This document shows, piece after piece, positions 24,482 to 28,253 of a DNA stretch of 28,253 bases. The translations under genes were made by a program, and so were the position numbers. The DNA is from Rhodobiaceae bacterium UBA7378 (lineage in GTDB: Bacteria > Pseudomonadota > Alphaproteobacteria > RS24): NCBI GenBank assembly GCA_002469805.1, contig DKNW01000140.1:1-28253 (forward strand). The letters run 5' to 3'. The notes under the pieces were generated by a model. That model was given only the letters and a program-made list of their open reading frames with translations. It had not been told where the DNA came from and searched no databases. Positions within the stretch are counted from its first letter, which is position 1, and each line of letters starts with the position of its first letter.

Positions 24482-25489
24482 GTGTCTGATCTCGCGCACC
24501 CTTCCGTAGCCTATGGAAAGACCGGCATTCTGTTGGTCAATCTAGGCACGCCGGAAAGCCCTGATGCCAAAGGTTTGCGGCCTTATCTTAAGCAGTTTTT
24601 GTCCGATCGGCGCGTCATCGAGACGTCACCGATTATCTGGCAACCAATTTTGCGTGGCATTATTTTAAACACACGCCCGCGCAAATCAGCGCGCGCCTAT
24701 GCCAAAATATGGAATAAGGAAACAGACGAAAGCCCGTTGCGCTATTTCACCCGCACGCAGGCTGAAAAACTGCACGAACGCTTTGGAGACGGACTGGAAA
24801 TCGAATGGGCCATGCGCTATGGCGCACCGTCTATCGCGGACAAGCTGGCCGCATTAAAGGCGCGTGGGTGCGAGCGCATCAGCGTCATCGCCCTGTATCC
24901 GCAATATAGCGCGTCAACCTCTGCCAGCGTTTATGATGATGTATTTCGCGCATTGCTCGACATGCGCTGGCAACCCGCTGTACGCACAGCGGCACCTTGG
25001 CACGATATGCCCGCTTATATCACCGCGTTAGCCGCATCCGTGCGGGCACATTACAAAACGCTGGACTGGAAGCCGGATGTTCTGGTTGCATCCTTCCACG
25101 GGTTGCCGCAAATGTATTTCGACAAAGGCGACCCCTATCATTGTCACTGCGCCAAAACTGCCAGGCTTTTGCGTGAGAAATTAAAACTACCGGAAGACCG
25201 CTTCAAACTGACATTTCAATCGCGCTTTGGGCCAACTAAATGGCTCGAACCCTACACGGACAAAACCGTCGAAGACCTGGCCAGCGATGGCACGAAAAAA
25301 TTGGCTGTCATTACCCCAGGCTTTGTGTCTGACTGTGTCGAAACGCTGGAAGAAATCAATATCGAGTTGCGCGAAACCTTCGAGGCGGCGGGGGGCACGC
25401 ACTTCACCACCGTTCCTTGCCTGAACGATGCTGAGGGCGGTGTCACTCTACTCGAAAAAATTGTAAAGCGCGAAATTTCAGGCTGGTAA
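24482..25489 (+). CDS. hemH: Ferrochelatase
   Basis: A 335-residue ferrochelatase that inserts Fe2+ into protoporphyrin IX, the last step of protoheme synthesis. Visible marks: LLVNLGTPESP (17-27), LRPYLKQFLSDRRVIE, MRYGAPSI (111-118), LYPQYSASTSAS (138-149), the catalytic His206 in SFHGLPQMYFDKGDPYHC, QSRFGPTKWLEPYTD, and Glu287 in PGFVSDCVETLEEI. Cysteines at 221, 223 and 285 are of interest since some alphaproteobacterial ferrochelatases (Caulobacter) hold a [2Fe-2S] cluster; I cannot say whether this one does. The start is a GTG, 9 bases after the hemA stop, which fits translational coupling. No other start fits the conserved N-terminus better. Confidence 0.96.
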   Translation: MSDLAHPSVAYGKTGILLVNLGTPESPDAKGLRPYLKQFLSDRRVIETSPIIWQPILRGIILNTRPRKSARAYAKIWNKETDESPLRYFTRTQAEKLHERFGDGLEIEWAMRYGAPSIADKLAALKARGCERISVIALYPQYSASTSASVYDDVFRALLDMRWQPAVRTAAPWHDMPAYITALAASVRAHYKTLDWKPDVLVASFHGLPQMYFDKGDPYHCHCAKTARLLREKLKLPEDRFKLTFQSRFGPTKWLEPYTDKTVEDLASDGTKKLAVITPGFVSDCVETLEEINIELRETFEAAGGTHFTTVPCLNDAEGGVTLLEKIVKREISGW

Positions 25490-25556
25490 AACCACCTATG
25501 CCATTGACCTGACCAGCTTATTGGCCCACCTTGTTGGCTCTGGCAGGTAGGTAAGT

Positions 25557-25892
25557 GTGGAAGTATTAGTTCTGGCCGTGAATTTCACGCCTAATATCAG
25601 TTCGATTGTTGGACTTTTTGTTCTAAGCCTTGGGTTTGGATTTTTGTTCCCGGGCACGTCTTTGTCTGCGCTGGCATTGCTGACAGGGGTTTTATGCACA
25701 ATTCTTGAAGCAATCCAGCCAGTATTAGTCGGAGACGCGCGCTTCATCGCGTCAGACCTTCTTGTCGATTTGTTAATGAGCAGCCTCGGCAGCTTATTGC
25801 TGTATTTCATTGCCGCGTGGGCCATTTCTCTGGTCCCACGCTTTATCGCAGGTAGAAGAAAGAAGAAGCGGGTCTTTTCCCGTTCATCATAA
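25557..25892 (+). CDS. Small membrane protein, VanZ-like
   Basis: A 111-residue protein with three hydrophobic segments (about 13-30, 34-56 and 68-93) and a very basic C-tail (GRRKKKRVFSRSS) that should stay in the cytoplasm. The middle resembles the VanZ-like family: a Glu51-x-x-Gln54 pair at the end of a helix, Arg62, then Asp71 and Gly78 at the start of the last helix. VanZ proteins give low-level teicoplanin resistance in Gram-positives; in Gram-negatives their role is unknown. The start is a GTG: a stop codon nine bases upstream in the same frame leaves little choice, and GGTAGGTAA precedes it. The stop is 2 bases before the MFS gene, so the two are surely cotranscribed. The family call is by eye only. 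Confidence 0.6.
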   Translation: MEVLVLAVNFTPNISSIVGLFVLSLGFGFLFPGTSLSALALLTGVLCTILEAIQPVLVGDARFIASDLLVDLLMSSLGSLLLYFIAAWAISLVPRFIAGRRKKKRVFSRSS

Positions 25893-25894
25893 AA

Positions 25895-27169
25895 ATGACA
25901 ACCACAAATTTCACACCGGCTGTTAAGGCATACACGGTCGGCCTGCTAACATTTATCTTTACGGCCAACTATGTTGACCGCCAGATTGTCGCCATTTTGC
26001 TGCAGTCCATTAAAGTCGATATGGGCCTGACGGATACCCAGCTGGGTTTATTATCTGGCCTCGCTTTTGCTATCTTCTACGCGACGCTTGGTATTCCCAT
26101 CGCCTATCTCGCCGACCGCATGAGCCGGAAGAAAATCATTATTGTGTCGCTGTCGCTATTTTCGATCATGACATTCGTATGTGGCTTTGCGCAGAACTTC
26201 TGGCAACTTTTGCTGGCGCGAATTGGCGTGGGCGTGGGCGAGGCAGGCACCAGTCCGCCATCGCACGCCATGATTGCCGATATGTATGTGGCGAATGAAC
26301 GTGCAACGCCGTTGGCTATTTTTGCGCTAGGCATCAATATAGGCCTTCTGATCGCGTTTTTGGTGGGAGGCTGGGTCAACCATCATTATGGGTGGCGGGC
26401 AGCATTCCAGATTGTTGCGCTACCAGGGCTTTTGCTGGTGGTCGTTGCCATGTTCACCTTGCGCGATCCGCCGCGCGGCCTGAGCGATGATTTTGAAGTC
26501 AAAGCTGCCCCACCCTTACGCGATGTCGCAACCTATATGTGGGCGAGCTCGACCCTGCGGCACCTGATTATCGGTTCGACGCTGTTGGTCACTGTCGGCT
26601 ATGGCGCAGTGGCATGGCTACCAACTTATTTTGTGCGGGTGCACGGTCTGACGACAATCGAAGTTGGGCAAATTCTGGCCCTGATTATCGGTATTGGCGG
26701 GGGCATTGGCACAGCGCTGGGCGGCAATATCGCCGACCGGCTGGGCAAACGCGATGTGCGCTGGAATTTCTGGCTGATCGCGCTCCTGGGTCTATTCGGC
26801 CTACCGTTTTCCGTTGCATCATACTTATCGGTCGACACCACTGCAGCGATTTTGCTGATGATACTTCCTGTATGCGTGGGCGCAGTTTATTTCGGACCCA
26901 CGCTCGCCATGTTGCATACGCTAGTGAAGCCAGAAATGCGTTCGCTATCCTCCGCAATTTTACTTTTCATCAACAATATTATCGGCTTAGGATTAGGGCC
27001 ATTAATGATTGGCGTTATGAGCGATTATCTGTCAACCGATTACGGTGCGCGGGCTTTGCCTTACGCTATGGCCGCATCGACACTATTATCCATCTGGGCG
27101 GCGGTGCATTTATGGCTGGCATCACGTACCCTGCCTGCCGACATTGAGAAAGTACGCCAAACGGCCTAG
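25895..27169 (+). CDS. MFS transporter, spinster-like
   Basis: A 424-residue inner-membrane carrier with about twelve hydrophobic helices. ANYVDRQIVA near residue 24 and the loop motif LADRMSRKKIIIVS (motif A, between helices 2 and 3) are typical of MFS proteins, and the N-terminal pattern with LTDTQLGLLSGLAFAIFYATLGIPIA followed by RIGVGVGEAGTSPPSHAMIADM fits the spinster-like group common in sphingomonads and other Alphaproteobacteria. Substrates of the bacterial members are poorly known; eukaryotic Spns proteins export sphingosine-1-phosphate or lysolipids. It starts 2 bases after a VanZ-like gene without its own clear ribosome binding site, which suggests coupled translation, and it lies between hemH and a DUF3108 gene. 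A link to heme or its precursors is not shown. Confidence 0.9.
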   Translation: MTTTNFTPAVKAYTVGLLTFIFTANYVDRQIVAILLQSIKVDMGLTDTQLGLLSGLAFAIFYATLGIPIAYLADRMSRKKIIIVSLSLFSIMTFVCGFAQNFWQLLLARIGVGVGEAGTSPPSHAMIADMYVANERATPLAIFALGINIGLLIAFLVGGWVNHHYGWRAAFQIVALPGLLLVVVAMFTLRDPPRGLSDDFEVKAAPPLRDVATYMWASSTLRHLIIGSTLLVTVGYGAVAWLPTYFVRVHGLTTIEVGQILALIIGIGGGIGTALGGNIADRLGKRDVRWNFWLIALLGLFGLPFSVASYLSVDTTAAILLMILPVCVGAVYFGPTLAMLHTLVKPEMRSLSSAILLFINNIIGLGLGPLMIGVMSDYLSTDYGARALPYAMAASTLLSIWAAVHLWLASRTLPADIEKVRQTA

Positions 27170-27208
27170 CGTAGTAAGCTATATCAAGAACTCCGAAAGA
27201 GAGAACCT

Positions 27209-28057
27209 TTGATCCACCGTTTCCTAATCATCTTTGCGCTGATACATGCCGCGAGCGGGGCTATGGCAACGCCGGTAACTCCCGCATCCCCGGCCACCTA
27301 TATCAGTGCGTATAAAATTTATATACGCGGCGTGCTGCTTGGCCGAGCCGATATAAAGCTAACCGTCAGCCAAGAAACATACGAATTATCAGCTCTACTA
27401 CAGGCTTCTGGACTGGGCATGGTATTTTCCGACGCTCGCGCGCTCGTGGAAACATATGGCGGCTTGTTGGCTGATGGTTATGAACCGCAGGGCTTGCGCT
27501 ATAGTTGGACAGGCGATGGTGTGATTAACCACGCCACACTTGCTTATAAGGCCGGCGCGCCGGTTTCCTACACAACGAATTATAAGCCGAACAGAGCGCA
27601 AGACGTGGTTACACCAGTGCGCATTGACGAGGTTGGCCCCGGTACGCGCGACCCGTTTTTGTCTCTGCTGATACGCCAAAACCCCGAACAGGGTGACGCG
27701 TTCTGCCGCAAGCCTGTGCGCCTATTTGACGGGCGACGCCTTGCACGCCTGCGCCCTGAAAACATGAATAACGCGCCACCTGCGCCCCTAGAGGACAGCA
27801 TTGCCTGCCGGGTGCGCTGGGAGCCGGTTGCCGGTTACCCGAAGAAAACTTTTGAGCGGGCTGATGAAATGCATCCGCTCGATATCGAGTTTACGCCAAT
27901 TGCGGATACGCGCTTTCTCGCACCGCGTGAACTGACTGTAATGACCCGCTTTGGCACGGTTCGGATAAGCGCCGTCGAAGCATTTCGCGAATCACATGAC
28001 AGCCTTGTGCCGCAAAAACTCGAACCCCCTGCGGTTGAGGACGATTTTTTCGACTAA
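27209..28057 (+). CDS. DUF3108-like periplasmic protein
   Basis: A 282-residue protein with a signal peptide (MIHRFLIIFALIHAASGAMA, cleavage about 20). The mature part begins YISAYKIYIRGVLLGRADIKL and continues with SALLQASGLGMVFSDAR, the start typical of DUF3108 proteins, which are thought to be beta-rich lipid- or polymer-handling envelope proteins; the function is not known. Two Cys (in DAFCRKPV and SIACRVRW) may form a disulfide in the periplasm. The start is a TTG with GAGAGAACC before it; no ATG lies close enough to keep the signal peptide. It comes 39 bases after the MFS gene and 81 bases before an LpxH-like gene, so an envelope role is plausible. Confidence 0.82.
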   Translation: MIHRFLIIFALIHAASGAMATPVTPASPATYISAYKIYIRGVLLGRADIKLTVSQETYELSALLQASGLGMVFSDARALVETYGGLLADGYEPQGLRYSWTGDGVINHATLAYKAGAPVSYTTNYKPNRAQDVVTPVRIDEVGPGTRDPFLSLLIRQNPEQGDAFCRKPVRLFDGRRLARLRPENMNNAPPAPLEDSIACRVRWEPVAGYPKKTFERADEMHPLDIEFTPIADTRFLAPRELTVMTRFGTVRISAVEAFRESHDSLVPQKLEPPAVEDDFFD

Positions 28058-28138
28058 TTTTCAATATGTTAGAGACTTTACGAAGTTGTAATAGTTGTTT
28101 GTGAAAATTTGAATAGTTCCGTAGATAAGGACTGCACC

Positions 28139-28253
28139 ATGCAACAGTTTGTTACGCCCGACGATTTCACGCCGCATACGAACCATTATAAAACAATATT
28201 CTTATCCGACATCCACCTTGGGTCACGCGCTTGCCAAGCCGATCTACTTCTCG
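28139..28253 (+). CDS. LpxH-type UDP-2,3-diacylglucosamine diphosphatase family metallophosphoesterase (cut by window edge)
   Basis: Only 38 codons are present. The translated start reads through HYKTIFLSDIHLGSRACQAD, whose D-x-H (SDIHLGS) is the first metal-binding motif of calcineurin-like phosphoesterases. LSDIHLGSRxCQAD is the form seen in alphaproteobacterial proteins annotated as UDP-2,3-diacylglucosamine diphosphatase (lipid A synthesis), which are often found beside glycosyltransferase genes. AAGGA lies before the ATG. Lipid A function cannot be proven from this fragment; other phosphoesterases of the group are possible. Confidence 0.82.
   Translation, partial: MQQFVTPDDFTPHTNHYKTIFLSDIHLGSRACQADLLL

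Noticed and set aside
26539..27147. 202-codon open frame on the plus strand
   Set aside because: It lies wholly inside the MFS gene in another frame, has no family features, and repeats like DR-rich low-order sequence are typical of shifted GC-rich frames.

Overview
The window reads as chromosomal DNA of an alphaproteobacterium with close to balanced base composition. Supporting evidence is 5-aminolevulinate synthase (the C4 route to heme), the DUF1285 - CoA-pyrophosphatase - DUF6111 - cca cluster, a Caulobacter/sphingomonad-type TonB receptor, a fused petA-petB order and a spinster-like MFS carrier. A marine, Parvibaculales-like heterotroph is my best guess, but this is inference. No tRNA, rRNA, CRISPR array, insertion sequence or phage gene was found.

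Layout. Positions 1-695 (minus) hold the start of the cytochrome bc1 operon: Rieske protein petA, then the 5' end of cytochrome b. Two terminator-like hairpins separate it from a minus-strand siderophore receptor (945-3032) with a near-consensus Fur box upstream. Divergently, 3405-11142 (plus) is a tight five-gene run: a second TonB receptor, a TPR-sulfotransferase, a BCCT transporter, a MarR regulator and an HSL-type alpha/beta hydrolase. A GST-like gene (minus) and hemF (plus) follow. Next is a minus-strand housekeeping operon, GNAT - DUF1285 - Nudix CoA pyrophosphatase - DUF6111 - cca (16268 down to 12968), and a Ca2+/Na+ exchanger (16487-17434, minus).

Positions 17594-22799 (plus) form an acyl-CoA catabolic cluster: acyl-CoA synthetase, an atypical D-2-hydroxyacid dehydrogenase, and two acyl-CoA dehydrogenase subunits. 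The first subunit keeps an IVD-type catalytic Glu and the second has lost it, which suggests a heteromeric enzyme like those of actinobacterial steroid side-chain degradation. The right end carries a small unknown protein, hemA, hemH, a VanZ-like membrane protein, an MFS carrier, a DUF3108 periplasmic protein and the start of an LpxH-type metallophosphoesterase.

Iron and heme recur: bc1 complex, Fur-controlled siderophore uptake, hemF, hemA and hemH. The most interesting parts are the receptor - sulfotransferase - BCCT - MarR - esterase run, which looks like a dedicated uptake and processing unit for an unidentified substrate, and the split acyl-CoA dehydrogenase pair. I do not see a clear-cut new defence or mobile system.
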